Shown: positions 1 to 8,291 of the stretch, piece by piece
Layout of the letters: the number at the start of each line of letters is the position of its first letter
Numbering within the stretch: position 1 is the stretch's first letter
Assembly (NCBI RefSeq): GCF_963082495.1
Contig: NZ_CAUJAN010000004.1
Location: 266,001-330,000, forward strand
Direction: 5' to 3'
Origin: Methanobrevibacter sp. V74
Lineage (GTDB): Archaea; Methanobacteriota; Methanobacteria; Methanobacteriales; Methanobacteriaceae
DNA length: 64,000 nucleotides
Notes under the pieces: generated by a model
Told to the model about the DNA's origin: nothing
Database searches by the model: none
The model's input: only the letters and a program-made list of their open reading frames with translations
Position numbers and translations under genes: made by a program

Positions 1-351
1 TAATAAAAATGGGACTGTCAATTGTTAGGTCTTGAGTGTGTATTTTGTGTTTATTTTTTTATTTTTCATTTTTTTGATGGTTTTTGGGTTTTTTAATCAA
101 AAGTTTATTGGGTGTGTTTTTATTTTTTTGTTTTTGAGTTTTTCATTTTTGGCGTATTTTTTTCTTTGATTGTTTTCATTAGATTTAGTTTTTTAGTAAC
201 TTGTTGTTATTTAATTAACTTATAATTTGTTTAAAATTTGTTATAGTAATTTTTAAGAATAATTAAGTATATATAGATTGGAAGACATATTATTAGGCAT
301 GTATAATAAAAAATAATAAAAAATAATAAATTGTACAAAAAATATAAAAGT

Positions 352-1314
352 TTAATGGTGATCTAAATTAGCTCCACAATTTGTGCAAAACTTATCATCC
401 ATATTCAAAACTTCCCCACAATTACCACAGAATCGAGGAGTTTCCTCCTCTACACTTTTAGAATCTTTATTAAATAATTCTTGTTTTTTCAAATCAAATT
501 CTTCTTTAGTTAATAAACCTTTTTCATACAATTCAGCATATTTAAACAAAATATCATCATTGCTTGAACATATATTTGAAGTAAGATTATCTTCAATAAT
601 TTCTTTTAAAACAGTAGAATCCTCACTAGCGACTTTAAATATTAAATTATTCTTATCATGAGTAATGATTGTCATGATAGTGTGAATAAAACCTCTTTTA
701 CCTAATACAACACTTTTAATATCTTCATATAATGCAACAGCACCATTAGATTTAACATTTAATCCATTATCCATTAATATTAACTCTGTTCTTTTCCATT
801 TTATATTTCCTTCATCAAATGCACCTAATCCTAAACCTGCAGTTCCAAATACTGCACCACCAATTATAGTAGAATTAACACCATTAGACTGATAAGGTAA
901 CTGAATACTAATTTTTCTTTTACTAAGAATTTCTTGTTTTATCCTGTCTTGTTGACTTCTAACATTTTTGTTTATTCTTCTTGTTTTTCCATTTGCTTTT
1001 TTTTCATACAATTCTACATACTCTTCTTCTGTTGTGATTATATGAGAATTACCAGAAATTTCTAAAATTATTTCATCAATTCTTTTTTCAATATCATCTA
1101 GGTTTAATTCCCCATTTTTTAATTCTGTTTTAATTTGTTCGTTGATTTTATTCCATGTTTTATTAATATTTTTAACTGTAAAACCGTTTAAAGCCAGTTT
1201 TCTAGCGAATTTACGATTTTTAACTAGTTTTCCGCCCATAATATCTTTTAATATTTTTTCTCCTCTTTTTATTTCATTTTTATCGACATTTAATTTTGAT
1301 TGTGATAATGGCAA
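352..1314 (-). CDS. SHOCT and zinc-ribbon protein with PH-like domain
   Basis: A 320-residue cytosolic protein of unknown function. Residues 1-100 are charged and helical. A glycine-rich stretch near 150-165 (GGAVFGTAGLGLGAF) is followed by a segment that looks like a bacterial PH-like domain (about 170-240). Next comes a SHOCT-type helix (YAELYEKGLLTKEEFDLKK, about 262-280), and the C-terminus is a zinc ribbon with two CxxC pairs (CGNC and CTNC). SHOCT/zinc-ribbon proteins are often found in mobile or phage-related regions. It starts 25 nt downstream of the K+ channel gene stop, so the two are probably co-transcribed. Both lie inside the transposon-like unit. The domain reading is by eye; the function is not known. 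Confidence 0.75.
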   Translation of the reverse strand: MPLSQSKLNVDKNEIKRGEKILKDIMGGKLVKNRKFARKLALNGFTVKNINKTWNKINEQIKTELKNGELNLDDIEKRIDEIILEISGNSHIITTEEEYVELYEKKANGKTRRINKNVRSQQDRIKQEILSKRKISIQLPYQSNGVNSTIIGGAVFGTAGLGLGAFDEGNIKWKRTELILMDNGLNVKSNGAVALYEDIKSVVLGKRGFIHTIMTIITHDKNNLIFKVASEDSTVLKEIIEDNLTSNICSSNDDILFKYAELYEKGLLTKEEFDLKKQELFNKDSKSVEEETPRFCGNCGEVLNMDDKFCTNCGANLDHH

Positions 1315-1339
1315 ACTTCTAACCCCATGTAAAATTGTT

Positions 1340-2143
1340 TTATTTTTCTTTTAACATCTCTTTTAAAATATCCATATCCTTTTTTAAATCATGAATATTT
1401 TCTTTCAGCATTTGATTTTCTCCATGTGTTTTATCTAATTCATCAAAGATTATCTTGAAATTATTACTTATATCCTCCTCTTCATCATCAAGTATTCTAT
1501 CAGTTAAAAAGGAAGATATCGCACCAGTAATTGTAGAAAACACTAAAATCCCGATAAAAATTAAAATAATTGTAATTAATTTTTCATTGAAAGTATTGGG
1601 AGTTATATCTCCATATCCAACAGTAGTTAATGTTACTACAACAAAATAAAAACTATCAAATAAGTTATAATTATTACCAAAAACATATATTAGTATTGTG
1701 AAAAGTAGTATTGTGAAAACAATTCCACCAATTATTTTATCCATATTAGTTTTTTTAATGAAATTTGAAATTCCATTAAATAATTTATTGAATAAAACCA
1801 TTATTCTTAATAATTTAAGTAATCTAAGATACCTTAAAAGATTCACTCCTGGAATAACAGCAGGTAAAATCACATCAAATGGAATAGATGCAATTAACGA
1901 AATTATATTGTCCTTTTGCTTTAAAAAAACTTTTTTAGGTTTGGATAAATAGAAATTAATTGTCCATTCACTTAATAAAAGAATACACACGACAAAATCG
2001 AATGATTGAATACCCCTGGCAATATTTGATGGTAATGTGAAAATCATAGCTATTGTGATTAAAATAATATCTACTATTATTAATCCATGTAAACCAAACC
2101 AAATCACCATTCTTGTATTTAAAGTTATTCCAAATAATTCCAT
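1340..2143 (-). CDS. Voltage-gated-type potassium channel subunit
   Basis: A 267-residue membrane protein of the six-helix K+ channel family. Hydrophobic helices occupy about residues 10-200. An S4-like arginine-rich helix (RYLRLLKLLRIMVLF) precedes the pore. The selectivity filter TTVGYGDI sits in the usual place between the last two helices. The C-terminus (about 225-267) is an acidic and then coiled-coil tail (ENQMLKENIHDLKKDMDIL) that may tetramerise the channel. It is expected to conduct K+ across the cytoplasmic membrane as a tetramer. It is the first gene of a two-gene unit with the SHOCT/zinc-ribbon gene and is carried as cargo in the transposon-like unit. Confidence 0.85.
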   Translation of the reverse strand: MELFGITLNTRMVIWFGLHGLIIVDIILITIAMIFTLPSNIARGIQSFDFVVCILLLSEWTINFYLSKPKKVFLKQKDNIISLIASIPFDVILPAVIPGVNLLRYLRLLKLLRIMVLFNKLFNGISNFIKKTNMDKIIGGIVFTILLFTILIYVFGNNYNLFDSFYFVVVTLTTVGYGDITPNTFNEKLITIILIFIGILVFSTITGAISSFLTDRILDDEEEDISNNFKIIFDELDKTHGENQMLKENIHDLKKDMDILKEMLKEK

Positions 2144-2229
2144 TTTTATTAAACCTTCACTTGATAATATGATTAATAAATAGGTTATTAAATGGTATAA
2201 ATTTAACTATGTTAATTATTTTCATCTAG

Positions 2230-2333
2230 GTGTCTGCCAAAAGTAAATTCATCTAGATAAAATTTTCTTTATTTTACAATCGAAGCATTAATTTGTGTTT
2301 GTCAAAAATTAATTTTTGAGTTTTGGCGGACAC
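2230..2333. repeat. 104-bp imperfect inverted-repeat element
   Basis: GTGTCTGCCAAAA at 2230-2242 is inverted at 2321-2333 (TTTTGGCGGACAC) with one mismatch. A third, weaker copy (GTGTTTGTCAAAA) lies at 2295-2307. The arrangement resembles the ends of a small non-autonomous element nested between the K+ channel promoter and the coiled-coil gene fragment. It contains no ORF. Confidence 0.5.
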
Positions 2334-2345
2334 TCATTTACAGAT

Positions 2346-2513
2346 TTAATCCCTCGCAGTATATTCATTCCATATTTTTTCTCTTTCTTTCATATTATTA
2401 ATTTCATCCCATAACTCGTTTAGATTATCTTTATAATTTTTATTTTCTTCTTTTAATATTTGTGCTTCTGTTTTGTACTTATCCACATCTTCTATGTTAA
2501 TACTGAATGTTTT
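2346..2513 (-). pseudogene. C-terminal fragment of a coiled-coil protein
   Basis: An open minus-strand stretch encodes about 55 residues of charged helix (for example KYKTEAQILKEENKNYKDNL) ending at a TAA. It has no start codon or ribosome binding site: at its upstream side it runs directly into the transposase remnant. It looks like the tail of a larger gene cut off at the junction with the IS end. No family could be assigned. Confidence 0.45.
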
Positions 2514-2519
2514 CAGTTA

Positions 2520-2776
2520 AATTATTCAAAACATTATCCAGAACATTTAGCCGAATATTTTGAAAAAGAACTTTTCCTCAGAATATCAAAAATTTCTAAA
2601 ATTCCTTGAAAAAAATTATAAAGACAAATTAGAAAGTACAAATAATAAATTAGAGAATTTCAATGGTAATACAATGCCCAAATATGAAAAAAGAAGTTAT
2701 AAAACAGGATTATGGAGTGCATTAATACACAAAAGATAGCTGGATAAAAAGACGAAATGAAGACCTAACAAATTGA
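2520..2776 (+). pseudogene. Transposase C-terminal remnant
   Basis: Reading across two frame changes gives a protein aligned with the C-terminus of the transposase at 46990-48307. Matching blocks are KLESTNNKLENFNGNT against KLDSTNNKIENYFGNT, KYEKRSYKT against KHTKRIYRT, and WIKRRNEDLTN against WIENQKKVLTN. In both copies the stop codon TGA lies inside the terminal inverted repeat. The conserved E of the presumed DDE triad (NKLEN) is still present, but the upstream D-containing parts are absent. Confidence 0.75.
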
Positions 2777-2863
2777 CAATCCCATAGAATGCTCATATTT
2801 TTTTAAATGAATTGAATTGACTATACTCTTTATTTCCAGACATTGGTTATCATGAAATTTAAA

Positions 2864-4057
2864 CTATATGCTTTTATATGGATATACTCCTTTGGTTTCA
2901 TATTCATTTTTCAGCCATGCTTTAAAAACAAAGTTCGGTATGCAATAATTGTTATCCTCCATTTCGATTAATCCATTATCTTGTAGTCTGTTTAGTGATC
3001 TGCCTATCGCGCCACTAGTCACCCTTAACTTTTTAGCAATTCCTGACCTATTTAATGATTCATCAAGAAGTGTTGTTAAAATTTTTTGTTCCTGAAGACT
3101 TAATCTAAACCAGGAATTTGAAAAATGCATAGCCAGTACCGGTAAAAATTTAATGAAATTCTCTTTGACTGAAGCTGAATCCAAATCCACATTTCTAGGC
3201 AGCAAATTTCCAAATATGTTGATATAAAATGGTATTCCTTTTGTGCAATTATAGAATTGGTCAAAACCATCCTTTGTAAATTTCAAGTATTCCGCATTAT
3301 CGTTTAAGTAGTTTTTTGTTGTTTCATATGAAAACGGTTTAATCTCAATTGTAAGAATTCTTCCTCCAAATGCTCCGTTGCTACCTGCAATTTCTTCAAT
3401 AAGACTATCTTTAACACTCATACTTCCTGAAAATACATAAGAAACATTGTTTTGTTTTTGTATGAAACTTCTCATATACCATAGAAAATCAGTTAAATCA
3501 TCTCCCAGTTCTTTAATAATTTGAAATTCATCGAAAAACAGGAATATTCCATTAATATTTTCATCATATTCATCATATAAGTATTGAGGCAGTTCCATTA
3601 CAAAATTAGCTAATTTTTTATAATTCCTTTTAGTCCATAAGAATGGCACCGGATACCCCTTAATATTTACTATTTCCTTTAAAGCAACATCATGAGTTTT
3701 AATGTACTTTTCTATCTTCTTATCAACAGTTGTAATTCCAGATTCCCTACATTCATTTATGATTTGGTCATAGATTAATTCTATGATGGATTCTCTTGAA
3801 AATTCGTCTGTTTGATAAGCGTTTGAGGCGGACAAGTCAATGTAAACAATCAAATAGTTTTCGTCTCGAAAATTTTTCTGTATTTTTTTCATTAATGCAG
3901 ATTTGCCAACACCACGAAGGCCTGTCAGTAAAATTGAGGGAGATGTGCCATATCGGCTGCTTTTTAGTAAATTGGAAATGAATTCAATATCTTCAACCCT
4001 ATTGTAAAATTGATTATCATTTAAGTCATTATTAGTTCCCCATGCCAGTTCATTCAT
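2864..4057 (-). CDS. Archaeal AAA-type ATPase with C-terminal winged helix
   Basis: A 397-residue cytosolic ATPase of the archaeal ATPase family common in methanogens and often next to mobile DNA. The Walker A motif is GLRGVGKS (about residues 46-53), and Walker B is FLFFDEFQ (about 172-179). Residues 320-380 form a winged-helix-like region with a clear helix-turn-helix (RSGIAKKLRVTSGAIGRSL). The start at 4057 follows GGTGAT with good spacing. Upstream lies a 45-bp tandem repeat. It has no operon partner. Members are predicted ATP-driven regulators or nucleic-acid handling factors; the substrate is unknown. Confidence 0.8.
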   Translation of the reverse strand: MNELAWGTNNDLNDNQFYNRVEDIEFISNLLKSSRYGTSPSILLTGLRGVGKSALMKKIQKNFRDENYLIVYIDLSASNAYQTDEFSRESIIELIYDQIINECRESGITTVDKKIEKYIKTHDVALKEIVNIKGYPVPFLWTKRNYKKLANFVMELPQYLYDEYDENINGIFLFFDEFQIIKELGDDLTDFLWYMRSFIQKQNNVSYVFSGSMSVKDSLIEEIAGSNGAFGGRILTIEIKPFSYETTKNYLNDNAEYLKFTKDGFDQFYNCTKGIPFYINIFGNLLPRNVDLDSASVKENFIKFLPVLAMHFSNSWFRLSLQEQKILTTLLDESLNRSGIAKKLRVTSGAIGRSLNRLQDNGLIEMEDNNYCIPNFVFKAWLKNEYETKGVYPYKSI

Positions 4058-4105
4058 ATAATCACCTGATAAATATTTTTGGTTTTATCACAATTAAATG
4101 TATGT

Positions 4106-4213
4106 AATTTGCATAACCTGTTTAAATTTAATAAAAAATATAATTTGTGCAATTTGCATAATATGTTTAGATAAGATAAAAAATGTAATGTGTGCAATTT
4201 GAATAAAAAATAT
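4106..4213. repeat. 45-bp tandem repeat, about 2.4 copies
   Basis: Unit 1 is 4106-4150, unit 2 is 4151-4195 and a partial third copy follows to about 4213. Units 1 and 2 agree at about 37 of 45 positions. Each begins AATTTGCATAA and ends TGTGC. The array lies directly upstream of the ATPase gene start, in its likely promoter region. The minus-strand ORF through it (4054-4254) only reflects the repeat. Confidence 0.65.
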
Positions 4214-4214
4214 T

Positions 4215-4436
4215 TCAAAAAAGCGTTTTTAAACTGAAAACATGCGAAAAACACGACTGCCGGACTGTCAAATAAGGAACAAGTGAAATTAAAAAATATG
4301 ATAACCTTCTCTCAGCCATAGCAACAGCTTTAGCTTGAGCATCATATTCTTGTCGGCAAAAATCAGGACCATAATCCTGATTCACTTCTACCTTCTCAGA
4401 TACAACTTCCACATATCCTAATTCAATTGCTATCAA
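4215..4436 (-). pseudogene. Unrecognised ORF, probably a fragment
   Basis: The first 45 or so residues (IAIELGYVEVVSEKVEV and onwards to AVAMAERR) look like real protein, but the rest degenerates into hydrophobic low-quality sequence. The only starts are TTG-type and no ribosome binding site is evident, and the open frame continues upstream of the start. It is probably a leftover gene piece. The remaining sequence up to the tRNA at 4555 shows only the tRNA promoter (TATA-like stretch near 4532-4544). Confidence 0.25.
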
Positions 4437-4554
4437 ACTAGTGGAACAAAGTATAGGCCAAGATTTTTTAAAAAAAATACGGGAAAATTATCAAAATCCG
4501 GCCAAAAAACAAAAACTTTAAATGTAATGATTAAAATATATATAGTTGTTAGAT

Positions 4555-4664
4555 GCCGGGGTGGCTCAGCCGGTTAGAGCGCACGGCTCATAGGGTAATA
4601 AAGCAGTGCTCTAGCTTATTCCTGGGATACCGTGAGATCGCGGGTTCGAATCCCGCCCCCGGCA
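4555..4664 (+). tRNA. Elongator tRNA-Met (CAT) with 36-nt intron
   Basis: The acceptor stem pairs GCCGGGG (4555-4561) with CCCCGGC (4657-4663), followed by discriminator A; CCA is not encoded. The D arm is GCTC/GAGC, the T arm GCGGG-TTCGAAT-CCCGC. The anticodon stem CACGG (4582-4586) pairs with CCGTG (4630-4634). The anticodon CAT is 4589-4591. The intron is 4593-4628, between positions 37 and 38, the canonical archaeal site. A G1-C72 pair argues for the elongator and not the initiator tRNA. An 11-nt inverted repeat links the 3' end of the intron to the sequence downstream of the tRNA. Confidence 0.95.
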
Positions 4665-4771
4665 TCCTAAATCCCAGGAATATATTCATCTTAACTTCTT
4701 TTTATAACAATTTTCCCAAAAACATAACAATTTTATATTTATTTTAACAGAATAGCATTTAAGGGATTGAA

Positions 4772-5938
4772 ATGTTATACAACACACTTGGAAAAACAAA
4801 CCTTGAAGTATCCAGACTCGGTTTTGGAACGATGAGACTTCCGACTAAAGCGAATAATGGAGACATTTATAAAGAAGAATCGGCGAAAATGCTTTCATAC
4901 GCTATTGAAAATGGCATTAATTTAATTGATACAGCTTATTCTTATCACAGCGAAAATTTAGGAGATAATGGGGAAAGTGAAAACTTTGTTGGTGAATTTT
5001 TAAGTGAAAATTCCCTAAGAGAAGAAGTGTTGCTTCAGACAAAATCCCCCTCCTGGTTAATGGAAGATTTCAGGGATTTCGACAGATATCTGGATGAACA
5101 GCTTGAAAAGCTCCAAACTGACTATATCGATATTTACCTGCTTCACTCCCTAACAGTTCCAGAATGGTATAAAGTTAAAGATTTAAATGTTTTAGACTTC
5201 CTAGATGACTGTTTAAGTTCAGGCAAAGTCAAACATGTTGGATTTTCCTCACATATTGAAGTGGATTACCTGATTGAAATTCTTGATGAATATCCCAAAT
5301 GGGAAGTATGCCTAACCCAAATGAACTATTTAGATGAATATTACCAGTCAGGAGCAATGGGGCTTAACTATTTAAGGCAAATCAATGTTGGAAGTGAGAT
5401 TATGGAGCCTTTAAGAGGAGGCAGACTGGTTCAGAATATTCCAAGCGAGGTAAATGCTTTGTGGAATCAGGCCGAAATTGAAAGAACTCCTATCCAATGG
5501 GCTTTCCAATACCTCTGGAACCGCAATGATGTTGATTGTGTTTTAAGCGGCATGACAAGTTTTGAACAAGTTAAAGAAAATATCGAAATAGCTTCAAAAC
5601 TAGATGAAATATCAGACAACGACCTGGAATTGATACGTGAAGTTGCAAGAACTTACAGGACGTTTATTGGGAATGACTGCAGTCGTTGCGGCTATTGCAT
5701 GCCTTGTCCTCATGGTGTGAACATTATAAACTGTTTTGCCGAATATAACATTGCACACATGATGGGAAATCCTAAAGCTAGTGCAATGCAGTATTTTTCT
5801 TTAATTGATGATGATTCAAGAGCAGACAGTTGTATTGGTTGTGAAGAATGCCTGCCATTCTGTACACAGATGCTGGATATTCCAGAAGAACTTAGAAAAG
5901 TACATGATTACTTTGGCGAAGAGTTTAATCATTATTAG
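4772..5938 (+). CDS. Aldo/keto reductase with C-terminal iron-sulfur domain
   Basis: A 388-residue predicted NAD(P)H-dependent oxidoreductase. Residues 1-270 form the aldo/keto reductase TIM barrel (start LGKTNLEVSRLGFGTMRL; catalytic-type DTAYSYH near 53-59; LLHSL near 125). The C-terminal third is the ferredoxin-like extension typical of the archaeal and clostridial subgroup, with cysteine clusters CSRCGYCMPC (about 303) and CIGCEECLPFC (about 354), predicted to hold [4Fe-4S] centres. The substrate is unknown. It is followed after 9 nt by the ThiF-like gene and has no terminator hairpin, so the two form an operon. Confidence 0.88.
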   Translation: MLYNTLGKTNLEVSRLGFGTMRLPTKANNGDIYKEESAKMLSYAIENGINLIDTAYSYHSENLGDNGESENFVGEFLSENSLREEVLLQTKSPSWLMEDFRDFDRYLDEQLEKLQTDYIDIYLLHSLTVPEWYKVKDLNVLDFLDDCLSSGKVKHVGFSSHIEVDYLIEILDEYPKWEVCLTQMNYLDEYYQSGAMGLNYLRQINVGSEIMEPLRGGRLVQNIPSEVNALWNQAEIERTPIQWAFQYLWNRNDVDCVLSGMTSFEQVKENIEIASKLDEISDNDLELIREVARTYRTFIGNDCSRCGYCMPCPHGVNIINCFAEYNIAHMMGNPKASAMQYFSLIDDDSRADSCIGCEECLPFCTQMLDIPEELRKVHDYFGEEFNHY

Positions 5939-5947
5939 GTAGATAAT

Positions 5948-6682
5948 ATGTCACAATATTGGGAAATGTTAACCCGTCAGATGACCCTTATAGATAAAAG
6001 AGATCAAGAAAAATTTAAAAACTCGACAATTGCCGTTATTGGATGCGGAGGCATTGGTGGAATGACCATTGAAATGCTTGCAAGATTGGGTGTCGGCAAA
6101 CTCATTTTAGTTGATGAGGATGTTTTTGATGTATCTAACCTGAATAGGCAAGTCCTGTCCACACAAGAAACATTAAATGAAAAAAAAAGCAAAGCCGCAG
6201 CCAAAAGAGTTAAATCCATTAACCCCGAAATCGATGTTGAATATTATACAGAGCATGTAAACCCGGCAAACATAGATAAACTCATTGAAAACTCAAGTAT
6301 TGTTATGGATGCACTTGATAATGTCCTAACAAGAGTTATTGTATCTAGAAAATCCCGTGAACATAAGATTCCCTTTGTTCATGGTGCTGTTGAAGCCACA
6401 CAAGGCCAAGTTACAACATTTCTTCCAAATACTAAAAGTTATGAGAAAATGTTCAATCTTCCATCATGTGGCAAGGACTTAACAGAGGAGGTTATGGAAA
6501 GTTTGAAAAATGTGACATCACATACTCCTCCAGTATTTGGCCCAACTCCAAATTTAGTTTCATGCATGCAAGCCATGGAAGCTTATAAAATTATAACCGG
6601 CCTTGGAAAAGTTACTGTCAGTCCGAAGCTACTAACCTTTGACCTTTTAGATTTGAATTCATTTAATTTAATAGAAATTTAA
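5948..6682 (+). CDS. HesA/MoeB/ThiF family adenylyltransferase
   Basis: A 244-residue E1-like protein. The ATP-binding glycine-rich loop is GCGGIGG (about residues 29-35). The family signature DEDVFDVSNLNRQ is at about 55-68. These enzymes adenylate the C-terminal glycine of ubiquitin-like sulfur carriers (MoaD, ThiS or SAMPs). The paired CxxC zinc motifs found in MoeB and ThiF are not visible here, and only isolated cysteines occur in the C-terminal half (LPSCGKDL). Given the molybdenum and thiamine genes nearby, a sulfur-transfer role for cofactor or tRNA thiolation is plausible but unproven. It is the second gene of an operon with the reductase. Confidence 0.82.
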   Translation: MSQYWEMLTRQMTLIDKRDQEKFKNSTIAVIGCGGIGGMTIEMLARLGVGKLILVDEDVFDVSNLNRQVLSTQETLNEKKSKAAAKRVKSINPEIDVEYYTEHVNPANIDKLIENSSIVMDALDNVLTRVIVSRKSREHKIPFVHGAVEATQGQVTTFLPNTKSYEKMFNLPSCGKDLTEEVMESLKNVTSHTPPVFGPTPNLVSCMQAMEAYKIITGLGKVTVSPKLLTFDLLDLNSFNLIEI

Positions 6683-6705
6683 CATTAAGTTAAATTTTTA
6701 TATAT
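6675..6705 (+). terminator. Stop-embedded hairpin terminator of the ThiF-like gene
   Basis: AAATTTAAC (6675-6683) pairs perfectly with GTTAAATTT (6689-6697) around a 5-nt loop. The stop codon TAA (6680-6682) lies inside the left arm, and the right arm runs into a T-rich stretch. Confidence 0.65.
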
Positions 6706-6829
6706 TTTATGAATGAATTTGAACAGAAAAATATTATTTTTTAAAATTTGATGAATTATTTTTATGAAAAAAAAATAAAACTTATACATTAATATACTAA
6801 AAATCCCAATATACAAATACATATAAAAG

Positions 6830-6878
6830 TTTATATACTACAAAAGGAAAATATACTTCTAATAGGAAGATGTTTTCC
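6830..6878 (+). promoter_or_regulatory. glnA promoter with two NrpR-type operators
   Basis: TTTATATA (6830-6837) is a good TATA box, predicting transcription start near 6857-6860. GGAAGATGTTTTCC (6865-6878) matches exactly the GGAA-N6-TTCC operator known for NrpR in Methanococcus maripaludis. A second, imperfect site, GGAAAATATACTTC (6846-6859), starts 19 bp earlier. The two sites flank the predicted start, where a bound repressor would block initiation. The nrpR gene itself lies in the operon. Confidence 0.8.
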
Positions 6879-6904
6879 GACTATTGAACATTGGAGCTAT
6901 AATA

Positions 6905-8260
6905 ATGAGTGACATTTCAGAAGAAAAAATTAAAAAGATAGCCGAAAAAATGAGAGAGGATAACATTAAGTTTATCCGTTTACAATTTGTTGACATTAAT
7001 GGAAGAGTAAAAACTATAGTTATTCCATTTAATGGCGAAGACATGAATGGATTATTCAACGAAGGAATGCTATTTGACGGATCTTCTATCGAAGGATTTG
7101 TTGGAATTAATGATAGTGACCTAATTTTAAAACCAGACATCAACACTTATTCAAGACTTTCCTGGAGGCCGGAAGAATCTGCAACCTGCAGATTTATTTG
7201 TGATGTATGGACAGCTGATGGAGATCCGTTTATAGGAGATCCAAGAGGATTGCTTAAAAAATCCCTTAAACATATTGCCGATATGGGTCTGCAATACAAT
7301 ATCGGTCCTGAACCAGAGTTTTTTATTGTAGATATTGATGAAAATGGATACCCGACTCCATACGATGAGGCAAGTTACTTTGATGTTGAACCTCTAGATA
7401 AGGGAACTGATTTCAGAAGAGAGCTAACTTTAAACCTAGAGGACTTAGACTTTGAAGTTGAAGCGTCCCACCACGAAGTAGCACCGGGGCAAAACGAAAT
7501 TGCATTTAAATTTAAAGATGCGCTTAAAACTGCTGATGCAGTAATCACCTTTAAACAAGCTATTAAAGCTATTGTAGACAATATGGCTACTTTTGACCAG
7601 ATGGATTATAGAGTAACCTTCATGCCCAAACCATTCTTCGGCGTAAGCGGTAGTGGAATGCATTGCCACCAATCCGTATTTAAAGGAGATAAAAACTTAT
7701 TCTTTAATCCTGACTCGGAAAACGGTCTTTCAAAAGATGCGCTCCACTTCATAGGAGGATTATTCAAACATGCTCCAGCAATTACCGCAATTACAAACCC
7801 TATTGTTAACTCATATAAACGTTTAGTGCCAGGTTATGAAGCTCCAGTATACATGGCTTATGGTTTAAGAAATCGTTCTGCTTTGATTAGAGTTCCTGCA
7901 GCACGTGGAAAAGCAACACGTATTGAATACAGGTCACCAGACCCTGCATGTAATCCCTACCTTGCATTTACAGTGATGCTTGAAGCAGGAATTGACGGCA
8001 TTGTAAACAAAATCGACCCTGGAAGTCCTGTAGAAGAGGACATTTACAGCATGAGCGAAGAGGAAATTGCAGAAAGGGGAATCAAAATATTGCCAACCAG
8101 CTTATGGGAAGCTTACCATGCCCTTGAAGAAGACCCGCTTATATTAAATGCACTTGGACCACACATAAGTGAAAAGTTCTTAGAGTTGAAATATAAAGAA
8201 TGGGACGAATACCGTGTTCAGGTATTTGGATATGAACAGAAAAAATATTTAGACATCTAA
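6905..8260 (+). CDS. glnA: Glutamine synthetase, type I
   Basis: This 451-residue enzyme condenses ammonia and glutamate to glutamine with ATP. Family motifs are present: the DGSSIEGF box (about 60-67), GPEPEFF (about 134), NEIAFKF (about 200), and [10 protein letters not shown] (about 252-261). The C-terminal [19 protein letters not shown] region is conserved as well. The tyrosine-containing adenylylation segment of the GSI-beta type is not seen, fitting the shorter GSI-alpha form. The ATG at 6905 is preferred to one 21 nt upstream because GGAG stands 8 nt before it. It is transcribed from an NrpR-operator promoter and followed after 31 nt by nrpR. Confidence 0.97.
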   Translation: MSDISEEKIKKIAEKMREDNIKFIRLQFVDINGRVKTIVIPFNGEDMNGLFNEGMLFDGSSIEGFVGINDSDLILKPDINTYSRLSWRPEESATCRFICDVWTADGDPFIGDPRGLLKKSLKHIADMGLQYNIGPEPEFFIVDIDENGYPTPYDEASYFDVEPLDKGTDFRRELTLNLEDLDFEVEASHHEVAPGQNEIAFKFKDALKTADAVITFKQAIKAIVDNMATFDQMDYRVTFMPKPFFGVSGSGMHCHQSVFKGDKNLFFNPDSENGLSKDALHFIGGLFKHAPAITAITNPIVNSYKRLVPGYEAPVYMAYGLRNRSALIRVPAARGKATRIEYRSPDPACNPYLAFTVMLEAGIDGIVNKIDPGSPVEEDIYSMSEEEIAERGIKILPTSLWEAYHALEEDPLILNALGPHISEKFLELKYKEWDEYRVQVFGYEQKKYLDI

Positions 8261-8291
8261 TCCACATATTAATTTTTTTGTGAGGCTTTTC

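Larger units (their letters stand above)
11..2783 (+). mobile_element. Transposon-like unit: IS ends plus antisense cargo
   Basis: Both ends match the IS at 46983-48613. The left end begins GGGACTGTCAATT at 11; the right end is its inverted match at 2762-2783 (about 22 of 24 positions, one indel). The 200-300 stretch also aligns with the promoter and start of that IS's transposase, and a start codon at 299-301 opens M-Y-N-K-K before a stop, against M-Y-S-K-I-K in the other copy. The far end carries the transposase C-terminus (2520-2776). Most of the transposase is therefore missing and 352-2510 contains cargo genes on the opposite strand. No target duplication is visible next to the two ends. 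Whether the cargo was captured or inserted later cannot be told from this sequence. Confidence 0.65.

Noticed and set aside
4054-4254. 66-codon minus-strand ORF upstream of the ATPase
   Set aside because: It is made of the 45-bp tandem repeat and has protein-like repeats only because of that.
4258-4275. Further IS end (GGACTGTCAAAT)
   Set aside because: Only about 12 bases resemble the IS end, no partner repeat and no transposase trace nearby.
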